Assembly: GCF_016801865.2 (NCBI RefSeq)
Contig: NC_068939.1
Span: 128,326,967-128,390,966, forward strand
Direction of reading: 5' to 3'
DNA from: Culex pipiens pallens
Taxonomy: Eukaryota > Arthropoda > Insecta > Diptera > Culicidae
DNA: 64,000 nucleotides
Shown piece after piece: positions 22,384-33,800 of the stretch. The notes under the pieces are model-generated. The model had not been told where the DNA came from and ran no database searches. It worked only from the letters and a program-made list of their open reading frames with translations. Within the stretch, counting starts at the first letter, position 1; every line of letters begins with the position of its first letter. The position numbers were made by a program, and so were the translations under genes.

Positions 22384-24577
22384 TGTAACGGTTTTCTTTG
22401 TTCCTTAGGCGAACAGCAGCTTTGACGCTCTAGGCGTCGCGCCACTCCCTAAAAGGAAGACTGCTGAAGCTGATTAACTGGCCCGGCCAAAGGCTCCAGT
22501 TCAGGGCGGGTTGTTTTCGAACTCAAATACCGAATCTCAACTAGCAGGTCCCAAGTGACGAATCAAGTACAAATTTAGGTAAATTACGCTTTATTTGTGA
22601 AAAAGAAAGAACTCGACGGCTATTGGTGGTGCGATATGATGTATTAAGTAGTAAATCCCCACACCCAAGTAAAGACGCTCCCCAATTTAACCCCTGCAGA
22701 CTAACTAACCCAATTGACAAGCCAATTAGCTGCGTTTAAACTTAATCCCTATATTTTCAACTTAACAAAATCGTGACGTCACTTCTACGCTAGGGACAGT
22801 TATTGAGCTCAAAATCGTTCTTAAAAATTATCAGATCTGACCTTGGTTTAGATGCGGGCGGCGAGGGCAGGAACGGCTTCGGCGTGGCCACGCACTTACG
22901 CTTCAGGAACTGGTCAGGAACGGTAAAGGAACCCCACGCGCGCGGGCTGAGGTCGCACGTGGACGCGCGCTTTCTGCTCGGGTCGGCTTTACGCTATCGA
23001 TCGGGTGGCGCTATCGGCCGCTAGGTGTCGCAGCGGCGTTTTCGTTGATGTGTCCGGGCTCGCGGTGTGGACCGCAAAAACACTTGCCGGCGTCAGACAC
23101 TGGCTCTCGTAGTTCTCAACCTTTCCGCGGGGAGAACTCTCGACTTCCGGGCGCTGGCGTCGCGTGAGCGGCAGAGGAAGGGTTCACGCTCTCGATGCGC
23201 TCTGTTTTTCCCAAGAGTGACCGAAGGGGGTGGCGTTTTCCGGGAAATGAGCGGTAGTTGGGGGTCGCTCACCAAAATGGCTGCCAAGGGATGAATGGCA
23301 GATCTTGTTGAAGCGCTTTGGTGACGTACAGCGCTGAAACCAACCGGTTTCCCACTTCCGAACTGGCGCGAGGTGACGTGAGGCGCACTGTTCGGCGTGT
23401 ACGGCGTTGCACACACGGATGAGGGGCTTAGTTCACCGGAAATGGAGCCACAGTTCGGTAATCACTCAAGATGGCGGCCAGGTGACGCTCGGTCGGCCAC
23501 GTGGACGCGCAAAATGGACGTATGACGCTACTACGACGCCTTTTCGTCGTCTCCAGACAACGTACGGCGCACACCACGCTGTTTCCGAGGACTCTCGACA
23601 GCTTTCAGCTCGGTTCAGCGGCGCTGGGCGCTCCCAGACAAAAACCCACGTTGAACGGTGGGTTTTTAGACCTGTTCAACGTTCGTTTCAATAATTACAA
23701 AATGTTTCGTTCCTACTTTGCCACTAGCAGTCTTACCTGACAATCTCCTAACCAGCGCACAACAGCAGAATGCCGGTCTAGGCGAGACTAACGAGCCCCG
23801 AGTGACCAAACCTAAAGAATTTTCGAGGGGTTTCTATGATTTCGCACATAATTTTACAAAAAGCAAGCTTACTCGTTTGGATTCTACCCGGTACCGTGAT
23901 TGGCTCCGCTCTAGCCTTCCAACTACTCTTCAGGTGAGCCTAAATCAAATATTTCGGGTTAGATGGCTAATCACCCAGATTTGTTAAAAAAAACTTACAC
24001 CTTCTTCAGGCAGTATCGCACTTTCCCGAAGGGAAACGTCGAAGCACTACGGATTTCGCACTAAACTTAAAACTTTGGACTACTAAGTCACACGTGCTCA
24101 CACTTTAGATCACAAAATGGCGGGTAATCTAATCACTTGCTAGTGGCCCTCGAGTGGGACTAAACCGGTCGGCGAGCTTTACTCGAATGGTTCGCAACTC
24201 CCGAAGATCATTGGATCTTAGCAAAATCGCCGTCTAACCACACATGTGTGGGACCCGATTGCCGATTAGTTCTCTCTCGTTCTGGTCCCTATCATTCAAT
24301 TGGGCGATCCCAGCACATACACAACGAGGGTGTACGATTGCAATTATTTGCCAGTACACGGGAGGGATTTTCCTATGCCCATTTTCGCAAATCTTGATTC
24401 GTCCCTCAAGGCCATAAATGAGATCTAGCAGAGTGAATTTGAAATGGCACTCCGGTGCACGTGCGCGGAGCACTCAGCAGTTTCCCTTTATGAGAACGAG
24501 ATGGCGCAGTTTTTTTGGGTTTGTGTTTTTGGAATGAGTTACCAGTTCATTTGAGTTGCGACAGGGTGACGGTTACA
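22384..24577. mobile_element. Probable solo LTR, 2194 bp
   Basis: The block begins TGTAACGG and ends CGGTTACA, giving TG...CA ends with a 6-bp inverted match. AAAT flanks both sides (22380-22383 and 24578-24581), a 4-bp target duplication of the LTR-retrotransposon type. It is far more GC-rich than its surroundings at 22800-23700 and has several antisense-overlapping ORFs but no gag, protease, RT or integrase. No second copy or internal region is present, so it reads as a solo LTR. A 2.2-kb LTR is unusually long; a non-autonomous DNA element is the alternative. Confidence 0.5.
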
Positions 24578-24581
24578 AAAT

Positions 24582-25190
24582 TCAGTACAGATTTCACCAC
24601 ATTAGAGTTTCTGATGTAAAATAATCAAATTTCTCAAAATGCTGTATTTTTTGGTAAAAATACTCAAATTTTCATAGTTTTCAAATGGATATCGAACGCA
24701 TCGACACAAATTTATAGATATTCACTACATGAGGGTTTTTAGTTTAAAATATTAGAACTTTCATAAAATACCGTACTTTTAAAATACGCATTTTTATGAT
24801 TTGCAACATGGGCATCAAACAACGCGAATTTTTGTATTTGAATTGTAAGTATAAAATACTATTTTCTTAAAATTCGTGAACTTTCATTCTTTTTTTCCAT
24901 CACTCAAATTATAAAAATATGGCATTTTGTGAATTTTTGAATACTTTATATATCTTTTGAATTTGTTTTTACAAAATTTGTTTTTGTTTGATACCCATAA
25001 TGCAAATTATGAAAATTCGAGTATTCCAACAAAAACCCTGTTTTTCGTGAAAATTTCAGATTTCTGTAAAGTTTGGCGTCGTTTGGTACCCATATTGCAA
25101 ATAATTAAAAAAAATATTTTCAAAGAAATACGAACTGGTGAAAATCAGTGTTAAACATTCAGTTTTTAAGTGTAAAACGGGACGCCAGTT
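24582..25190. repeat. Diverged AT-rich minisatellite-like DNA
   Basis: Irregularly spaced phrases such as AATACTCAAATTTTCA, TACCCATATTGCAAAT and GAAAATTTCAGA echo the ~128-bp units at 37190-38500. The period is blurred, so this is an old relative at best. Confidence 0.4.
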
Positions 25191-25224
25191 TCTGGACTAC
25201 TTCTGATCTGCATTATATTGAATG

Positions 25225-25890
25225 TTTGGCCCTTTTGAAATGTTAGTCTTGATTAGAAAAAATGATAATACTGTTTTTGAAAAGATCGGAAAATTTCACG
25301 AATGTTTCATATTTTAACATTGAAAATCTGAACTTAAATTTTGGTCCATACATCTGAATGGCTTAAAAGAAGCGGGGTTTTGTCCCCTGAATCATACAAA
25401 AAAAATCTAAAATAAAAAAATACGGATTTTGGGAAGTTGAATTTTTGTGACAAAAAAGTTAATTAACTGGCTGTGCTAGGGTTAGATTAGATTAAAAAAG
25501 TTAATTAAAAAATCACCAAACAAAATTTTTCCGTGTGAATACTCTTCGATTGCAAATTCAAATTTAGATAAAAAAAATAAGGTAAAAAGAAATTATGAAT
25601 GAATTTCAATGTTTTCCAAAAATCGCAATTTTTTCATAAAATCTTAGCTTGGCAGCATTTTTTTTTATAAAAATATAAAGATATAAAAAATATAAAAAAA
25701 TCTCAAAAAGAAAATGAAACAGATTTTGGTAAATGGAATTTAAAAAAAAAAGTTAATTAAAAAATTGGCCAGATTTTTTTCCATGTACCAATTTTTTTCT
25801 GAGTAGTCCTCACCAATGCCAACAACTTTGCCGAAGACACCAAATCACTAAAAATTTCCTTGAAAAGTTACAGATTTTCGAATATTTACG
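25225..25890. repeat. One arm of the palindromic family
   Basis: It begins near the family's central hairpin (CCCTTTTGAAATGTTAGTCT) and continues with AAAGATCGGAAAATTTCACG and ATGTTTCATATTTTAACATT as in the arm at 30085-31018. A GGTTAGATTAGATTA patch at about 25480 matches the tail of the LINE fragment at 60524-60541, suggesting another insertion inside. Confidence 0.55.
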
Positions 25891-26110
25891 TACCGTCAAC
25901 TGGGGCGAATCGGGACTACAGTCTGAATAGGGACAGCGCGTTTTAAATCACTTAAATGTTTCAAATTTGGATATGAATGTACACATTTTGTTGCTCGGAA
26001 TCTGGTCTAACCGAAACCACTCGAAAATATCAAAATATTAGGCTGCAACATTGTTAAAACTGCTGTCCCAATTCGCCCCATTTGTCCCGATTCGCTTCAG
26101 ATTTGTTTGG
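25890..26110. repeat. Inverted GGGGCGAATCGGGAC repeat
   Basis: ACCGTCAACTGGGGCGAATC GGGAC at the left is answered by GTCCCAATTCGCCCC-like and TGTCCCGATTCGC at the right. It is a short AT-rich interval with GC-rich inverted ends, MITE-like. No target duplication was identified. Confidence 0.4.
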
Positions 26111-28525
26111 GTGAACCAATGACACAAAATTACTTCTTTGGTGATAGGGAAGGCCCCCACAAAGTTTGGGCCAAATCAAAAAATATAAGTAAAATCCATT
26201 CACGGGTTTGGTAGAGAATTGCTCAGTTTGAGTGTAGTTTCTTCTTTTTCCAAAACACAAAGTTTCTAAAAACTTACAAGGTCAGGTTTTTTTTATTGCA
26301 GAATAGTTTTCAATTTTTTTTTTCCACAGAAGTGCCTGTGTCATCTTCAATTTTTTCCTCTTTCAACGTCCTAGATTTATACTTGAGAATACACAGTTAC
26401 TCACTGACTATAGCAGCTTCCTTTGCTAGCCAGATGCTCAGGAAAAGGCAAAATGGAACATTTCACAGCCTGCAGGCATCGGCCAATATATATTGCTCAA
26501 TCCTGGGAGAGCTAGTTGATTTCGAGGAAAAACTTTTTCCCCGCTGGATGAGTTGAAAAGTTTTCTTTTGTGCTTTTTTTTCCTAGGTATTCACGGTCTG
26601 CACGTTCCGTTCAATTTGAATATCATAGACTCGGAATAGTCCTGAAGAGGTGAAGGATTTGTTTGTTCTTCCTTGCTTTGTTTTTTCAAGTAGAAATAGA
26701 GAATTTTTCAGTTTGGTATAAAGTTGGTAGAATAGTTTATGTTTCAACCATCTTTTAAGAATTCAATAAAACTTTACTTGCAGGAGAATATTGAATCGAG
26801 TGTTATTGGATGAACTTGAATTCTAGAAGCTGCAAAAATGAGGGGAGATTTCAGTAATCTTAATAAGGCTGTAATTAGTTTACTGCACTTTTACGATTCT
26901 GTAAACGAGGGGGTAAAAGGCAAACATAACGTTTCGTAACCCTCCGATAAGGATTGCTGGCGTGTGCAAAACATTGACTGTGTACGAATTCATGAGAATG
27001 AATTGTTAATTAAGTAAATGTCTTAACTAACTAAATCAAAAGTCAAATTTGTTCATCTTAAGAAACTAAAAATATAACATTAAAAAACTGTTTTTTTTTT
27101 TTTTAATCTAAAAACAAACAACGCCCAACCAGGTTCTAATCTTGTTTACGAAATCAAACACTTGTTTTAAAAGCTGATTGTTTTCGTTTCAGAGGAGACA
27201 AACTCAAACGCTAAATCCAATTTAGTCATCACAAGCAGCATCATCACCACAGCCGGCAGTCCAAAAGCCAATAATGTGCCAGTCCAGTTAACCCGATTTG
27301 GTTTATATTTACGATAGTTTTATTGACTAAAAACAACATGATAACGACGACGAGTGTCGGACGGGCCCGTTGTGGTCCTCATCGGCGCAGGGATTGTTCC
27401 ACGTGGATGAGTTTCCCAACAAAAACAACAAAAAACAAAAAAGAGATGATCCCTTTTAAAAGTTTTTTTCCCAATCGATAGGACGGGAAATTGACCACGA
27501 TGGTGTAAGAGTACTGATATGGGTTAAATCGATACTTTATTGGTTTGAGTGACATTTATGTCGGAATTGTAGAAACCAGCTGATAAGCAAAATTATTTAA
27601 AAAAATACCAAAATGATTTCATGTTTGGCGAAAAACACATCCAACCGGAAGGGAAAACTTTTTCCTGCTCAAACAAAACCAAGAAAAGGGTAAATGCCTA
27701 AACAAAGTTTCATGACACGTGTGCTGCATTGGCAAAACGAGGGCAGAAGTCTTTCGGTTTATTTAGCTGTCTGATGGTTTTTTCCAGCAAGTTGGTAAAC
27801 AAAACTGCCCCCAGGCTTGAAACTTTCTTGAAGGGTTCTTAATTAAATTGCTATGCCAAAGTTTCCTTTAAAAGTTATTTCGAGATTGACTAACTTTTTA
27901 TGATAAATTTGAAATCACCTTACCAAATAAAACACTAGATCGTGAATAGTCTAAAAATTCCAAACCATAAAATTCGAAAGATGTTTAGAAGCGAATATTT
28001 AAAATTGCAAGCGAGAAAAACAAAGCGCACTATGTATCACACTTAACGTTATTTCTTATCGAATTTTATTTAGTCATCAACGAAATAATGTTTACTCATT
28101 TGACGTAAGTGAGCTTGTTATGATAAATAAAAACTGCCACATGTTTTACTGAAACATGTTTTTTTTTAGCATTGATTCTTCATCTTAGACGAAGAGGAAG
28201 CAGTTATCATTTCTAGAGTTTTTTTTAAAAGGTCGCTATTGTAAGCTATTGTCTTTCATATGTTTATAGGACCTATTCAAAAAACACTCTAGATTTGTTT
28301 ATTCTCAAAATACGACCTTTTTTTAACAAGAATGTTGTAATATGGTAATTTTAATGTTTAGGGGACAATTGTAAAGTATAATTAATTAATAACGATGAAA
28401 AACTACCACTACTACTACCACACCCCTCAGAATCCAAAAAGAAAACTTTTTTGATCACCAAAAAGCATTGGCCTTGGAAAAAGAATTCATGAATTTAAAG
28501 AAAATTTTACTGTGTTTTTTAAGAG
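26111..28525. other. Non-coding stretch, mixed unique and AT-rich DNA
   Basis: Balanced, unique-looking DNA at about 26300-26660 and 27180-27830 alternates with AT-rich DNA. The longest ORF is 86 codons. Nothing diagnostic; plausibly intronic or intergenic host sequence. Confidence 0.35.
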
Positions 28526-28789
28526 CTTAACTGAAGCACAGAACTTATGGGATTTGGGCTTTATGAGAGACATTTGCTATAATCCTATGAAAAATCAACC
28601 AAACTTCAAAGAATTATAGTATTTTGGAATTGGGATGATGTCAGCTATCCATTCCAATAATAATAACTTGAAAATTTTCAGAAAAATACATATTTTTCCT
28701 GTATTTTGAAAATGCAATGTTTCTCGAAAAAAAACTCAAAATTATTGTTTGTAACAAATTATCGGGTTTTTTTCATACGTAGTGAAAAT

Positions 28790-31400
28790 AACGTCATGAT
28801 TCGAAATCCGGACACTTAGTAGCATATCATTTTTATTATAGCTGGCAAAAAATCATGTAATAAGTTGTAAATGTAGAAATATCATCAGGATGTAGTATAA
28901 ACAGTCAGTTTCAAGAAAATGCATGCAAAATATGTCTTTTCTAACAATTTTTCATCAGAATTTGAAAATTAAAATGACTTGTTGTGCTTCGAATCCCGGA
29001 CACTGATCAAAGCTGATTCGAAATCCGGACACTTTTGCTTCGAATTCCGGACACTCGTTTTTGCTAATGAATCGCACAAATTTGGACTGAAATGTTAGTG
29101 AATGGCATTCTTTAGGTGAGCAGTTCTCTGAGATTTCGGTCATTCGATTTTTTTTGTATTTTTTAATCCGGCTGAAATTTTTTTGGTGCCTTCGGTATGC
29201 CCAAAGAAGCCATTTTGCATCATTAGTTTGTCCATATAATTTTCCATACAAATTTGGCAGCTGTCCATACAAAAATGATATGTGAAAATTCAAAAATCTG
29301 TATCTTTTGAAGGAATTTTTTGATCGATTTGGTGTCTTCGGCAAAGTTGTAGGTATGGATATGGACTACACTGAAAAAAAATGATACACGGTAAAAATTT
29401 TTTTGGTGATTTTTTAATTAACTTTTTGTCACAAAAACTTGATTTGCAAAAAAACACTATTTTTAATTTTTTTTATTTTTTGATATGTTTTAGAGGACAT
29501 AAAATGCCAACTTTTCAGAAGTTTCCAGAATGGGCAAAAAATCTTTGACCGAGTTATGATTTTTTGAATCAATACAGATTTTTTCGAAAAATCGAAATAT
29601 TGGTCGCAAAAATTTTTCAACTTCATTTTTCGATGTAAAATCGAATTTGCAATCAAAAAGTACTTTAGTGAATTTTTGATAAAATGCACCGTTTTCAAGT
29701 TATAACCATTATTAGGTAACTTTTTTAAAAATAGTCGCAGTTTTTCATTTTTTTAAATTAGTGCCCATGTTTGCCCACCTTTGAAAAAAATATTTTTGAA
29801 AAGCTGAGAAAATTCTCTATATTTTGCTTTATTGAACTTTGTTGATACGACCCATAGTTGCTGAGATATTGCCATGCAAAGGTTAAAAAACAGGAAAATT
29901 GATGTTTTCTAAGTCTTACCTAAACAACCCACCATTTTCTAATGTCGATATCTCAGCAACTATAAATCCGATTCACAATGTTAAAACATGAAACATTCGT
30001 GAAATTTTCCGATCTTTTCGAAAAAAATATTTTCAAAAATTTAAAATCAAGACTAACATTTCAAACGGGCGTAATATTGAATGTTTGGCCCGTTTGAAAT
30101 GTTAGTCTTGATTTTAAATTTTTGAAAGTATTTTTTTCGAAAAGATCGGAAAATTTCACGAATGTTTCATATTTTAACATTTTGAATCGGATTTGTAGTT
30201 GCTGAGATATCGACATTAGAAAATGGTGGGTTGTTTGGGTGAGACTTAGAAAACATCAATTTTCCTGTTTTTTAACCTTTGCATGGCAATATCTCAGCAA
30301 CTATGGGTCGTATCAACAAAGTTCAAAAAAGCAAAATATAGAGAATTTTCTCAGCTTTTCAAAAATATTTTTTTCAAAGGTGGGCAAACATGGGCACTAA
30401 TTTAAAAAAATGAAAAACTGCGACTATTTTTAAAAAAGTTACCTAATAATGGTTATAACTTGAAAACGGTGCATTTTATCAAAATTTCACTAAAGTACTT
30501 TTTGATTGCAAATTCGATTTTACATCGAAAAATGAAGTTGAAAAATTTTTGTAAACAATATTTCGATTTTTTGAAAAAATCTGTATTGATTCAAAAATTC
30601 ATAACTCGGTCAAAGATTTTTTGCCCATTCTGGAAACTTCTGAAAAGTTGGCATTTTATGTCCTCTAAAACATATCAAAAAATAAAAAAAATTAAAAATA
30701 GTGTTTTTTTGCAAATCAAGTTTTTGTGACAAAAAGTTAAATAAAAAATCACCAAATTTTTTTTACAGTGTATCATTTTTTTTCAGTGTAGTCCATATCC
30801 ATACCTACAACTTTGCCGAAGACACCAAATCGATCAAAAAATTCCTTCAAAAGGTACAGATTTTTTAATTTTTACATATCATTTTTGTATGGACAGCTGC
30901 CAAATTTGTATGGAAAATTATATGGACAAACTAATGATGCAAAATGGCTTCTTTGGGCATACCGAAGGCACCAAAAAAGTTTCAGTCGGATTAAAAAATA
31001 CAAAAATTAAAATTGAAGAAAAAAGACCGATTTCGTAGAGAATTGCTCAGGTATCAAATAAGCTGTTAACATCAAAACAATCGATAGTTTATATGAAAAT
31101 TTGCTAGAATTTAAGGAAATCGAAACCATATATTTCTGTTTTGCCTTCCCGGTGCTTCGAACGCCTATAGAATATTTCAAGTGAAATGTTTCGCATTTTT
31201 GGTAAACTTATAATTTTATTGTATTTAATTGTTTTGGCATTAACTACCGCGTTCAAACAAAATTTAAATGAAAGATGATATAGGAATTCATCAAATAACA
31301 CAGTTTTGACATTCATAATGCGAACTTATATCCAAATAATTGATAGAACAAGATGAAGTGTCCGGGTTTCGAAGCGTCCGGGAATTCGAATCATGACGTT
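28790..31400. mobile_element. Foldback element with AACGTCATGATTCGAA ends
   Basis: AACGTCATGATTCGAA at the left is the inverse of TTCGAATCATGACGTT at the right. Subterminal copies of TTCGAAATCCGGACACTT-type words (four at left, two at right) follow. Its core is the near-perfect palindrome 29140-31018. No transposase ORF. Confidence 0.65.
29140..31018. repeat. Near-perfect 1.88-kb palindrome
   Basis: The two ~930-bp arms meet at about 30079, where AATCAAGACTAACATTTCAA and its inverse form a hairpin with a short asymmetric loop. The arms are so alike that the same 89-codon ORF appears in mirror image at 29429-29698 (-) and 30460-30729 (+) with four substitutions in its translation. Diverged or single arms of the same repeat occur at 2850-4000, 25225-25890, 51715-52720 and 63465-64000. 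Confidence 0.85.
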
Positions 31401-31641
31401 ACTCAACATTTTCACAAAACTACGTATTTTTGAAAAAAAAAACTACTCGGAATTTCACTTTTTACAATATGGGTATCAAATCATCGGGATTTTTCATACA
31501 TTTCGATTAGAATAATATTTTTTGTGGAGCACTAAAAATTTTCGCAAAACTACGTGTTTTCGAAAAATTACTAAACATTTAAGAATTTTGCAATAAATTT
31601 ATCAAATGATCAGGATTTTTTCATGCATTTCGAAAGTTATA

Positions 31642-32059
31642 CAGTCGACTCTCTGGCTGTCGATCTTCTCGATATCAATATTGCTCCATGTACCGATGAA
31701 TTCTTCAGTCCCTTCAAACTGCATACTTCGATTGTCTTTATTCCTCGATATTTTCTCTTGCTTGAAGGATCTCTTCCTCGACGGTCCCTTGGATTCTATT
31801 TGCTTTAAACATCTATTCCGGTTGTCAATAATTTCACTTTCTCATGGCTTGCATAGACATTTTTCTTAGTGAAACGAAGCTTTGAAGGGTGTTTGACATT
31901 AGTTTGTTTTTGTTTGATGGACGTTGCCATGATTCTCTCCCATAGCTGGGTATCAAGAAAAAAATATTTTCAATCGAGTTTTCATTTTGCATCGTTCTGT
32001 AAACTGATGATTCTCTTCCTCGACGGTCCCTTGGATATTGACAACCAGAGAGTCGACTG
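31642..32059. mobile_element. Tc1/mariner-like MITE, 418 bp
   Basis: Inverted ends CAGTCGACTCTCTGGCTGTC (left) and CAGTCGACTCTCTGGTTGTC (from the right) are flanked by TA on both sides. A subterminal direct repeat, CTTCCTCGACGGTCCCTTGG, occurs at about 31771 and 32014. No transposase. The TA duplication and CAG start fit a Tc1/mariner-mobilised MITE. Confidence 0.8.
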
Positions 32060-32321
32060 TAACACACATTTTTGAAAATACAAAAAAAAAATCCCAATCA
32101 TTTCATACCAATTTTGAAAAAAACGTAGCTTTGTGAAAATTTTGAGTATTTCACAAAAAAATATTATTACTATCGAAATGTATAAAAAAAATTCTATCAA
32201 TTATTACCTATATTATAAAATACTGAAATTTTGAGTATTTTTTTTAACAATACGAAGTTTTGTAAAAAAAAAATTGAGTATTTCACGAAAAAATATTGCT
32301 GCTATACTGCTGCTCGAAGCT

Positions 32322-32541
32322 AGTCCGTCCGATATGTAATTTCGTCAAATCTTTACCTCAAGTAAAGATGCAGTTTGGTTCAAAATCATGTAAACTATCA
32401 GAAAAACCAAAAAAATAGTACTTTGTTCTAGAAAACTGGAGAAAATCAATTTTTTCGTGAAATTCTAACACGTGGGCGGGACAAATTTGACATGCGTTTT
32501 TCTCGGCTTGCTGTTTTTACATATGGGACGGACTCGATTAG
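32322..32541. mobile_element. Small MITE with AGTCCGTCC ends
   Basis: AGTCCGTCCGATATGTAA at the left is answered by the inverse, TTACATATGGGACGGACT, at the right (one mismatch). The body (AGTACTTTGTTCTAGAAA, GCGTTTTTCTC, CTTGCTGTTTTT) recurs at 45750-45925 and, inverted, at 48790-48945 inside the 4.4-kb element. Confidence 0.65.
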
Positions 32542-33201
32542 AGCGGCATAATAATATTTAAAATTTTCCGATCATTTGATACCCAGTTTTGAAAATACTA
32601 AAATTTTGAGTTTTTTTTTCGAAAATACGTAGTTTTGTGAACATTTTGAGTGTTTTCAAAAAAAATTGTAATTACTTTGGAATGTATAAAAAAAAATCTC
32701 GATCATTTGATACCCATAATGTAAAATAATGAAATTTTGAGTATTTTAGAAAATAAGTAGTTTTGTGAAAATTTTGAGTACTTTCAACAATTTGTGTTTT
32801 TTTTTGCGAATTTATGAAAAAAATCCAGATGATTTGATACCCATATTGTAAAAAAACTGATATTTTTACTATTTTTCATGAAATACGTAGCTTTGTGAAT
32901 TTTTTTTAGTATGTGTTATCAAAAATGTGTCATAACTTTTGAAATGTATGAAAAAACCCCGATCATTTGATACTCATACAGGAAAAAAAATAATTTTGAG
33001 ATTTTTTTTCGAGAAAAAAACCGTTTTCAAAATACAGGAAAAAACGCGTTTCTGTGAAAATTTTCATGAAATTATAATTGCAAAGGTTAACTGACATCAT
33101 CCCGATTCAAAACACTACAATTTTTTGAAGTCTGTGCCTCAGTTATGCACGCCTCGGTTTTGCATCCCCCATATGCAGTGCTAAACCGAGGCATAACTGT
33201 A

Positions 33202-33800
33202 TTCAAATTTTACTAAAATGGGGTCGCAGAACTCGAATTTGATGTTAAAAGTAAAAAAAAAAAAAAATACGAAAAAAAAAAGTTTGCGAATTCAGACTTG
33301 CGGATAATCGAAACTTCGGGTCTGGACGTATAACTTGATTTTAATAATCTAAAAATATTTTTTCAGGTAGTCGAATTTTTTTTCAATTGGGATCAATTGG
33401 GTAGACCTTAAAAAACTACTGTTTGGTAATTTTCATTCTTTGCAAGGCCATACCGTTGGATCAACAATGTCCAAATAGGCAAATTTTAGAGAATTTTCTC
33501 TGCTATTCGAATATATTTTGTCTGAAGATGGACAAGAATGGAAACAATTTATAAAAATAAAAAGGTAATCACTCAAAAACGGTAATCAAAATTTCAATTT
33601 TTTTTTTCAATTTAGAATTTAATTTTACATTTGAATAGGATATTGAGATTATTCGAGTGCAAAGCAAAATATTATGATAAACTGAATCATTTTATAGTTG
33701 CAATTAACTATTTTTAAAGCATTTATTATAGAAATTCTTTCTGAACCAACAAATCATACTTTTTCATTTTGAACCTCCGACCCGGTCCGAACTCAAACAA
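33202..33800. other. AT-rich non-coding stretch
   Basis: A-runs and loose echoes of the palindromic family arm (GAGAATTTTCTC near 33491). No gene. Confidence 0.4.

Larger units (their letters stand above)
28526..33199. mobile_element. Interrupted copy of the CAGTCATGCCTCGG palindromic element
   Basis: The right end (GCCTCGGTTTTGCATCCCCC, then CCGAGGCATAACTG before TA) matches the element at 36905-38780, and AACTGAAGCACAGA at 28526 matches its left arm just inside the end. The left terminus itself is lost. The arms contain the same minisatellite phrases (GATACCCATATTGTAAAA, AAACTACGTA). At least three other elements lie inside (28790-31400, 31642-32059, 32322-32541). Confidence 0.65.

Noticed and set aside
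29429..30729. Two mirror-image 89-codon ORFs (29429-29698 minus, 30460-30729 plus)
   Set aside because: They are the same sequence seen in the two arms of a palindrome and consist of low-complexity Lys/Phe/Ile-rich translation; the repeat explains them.
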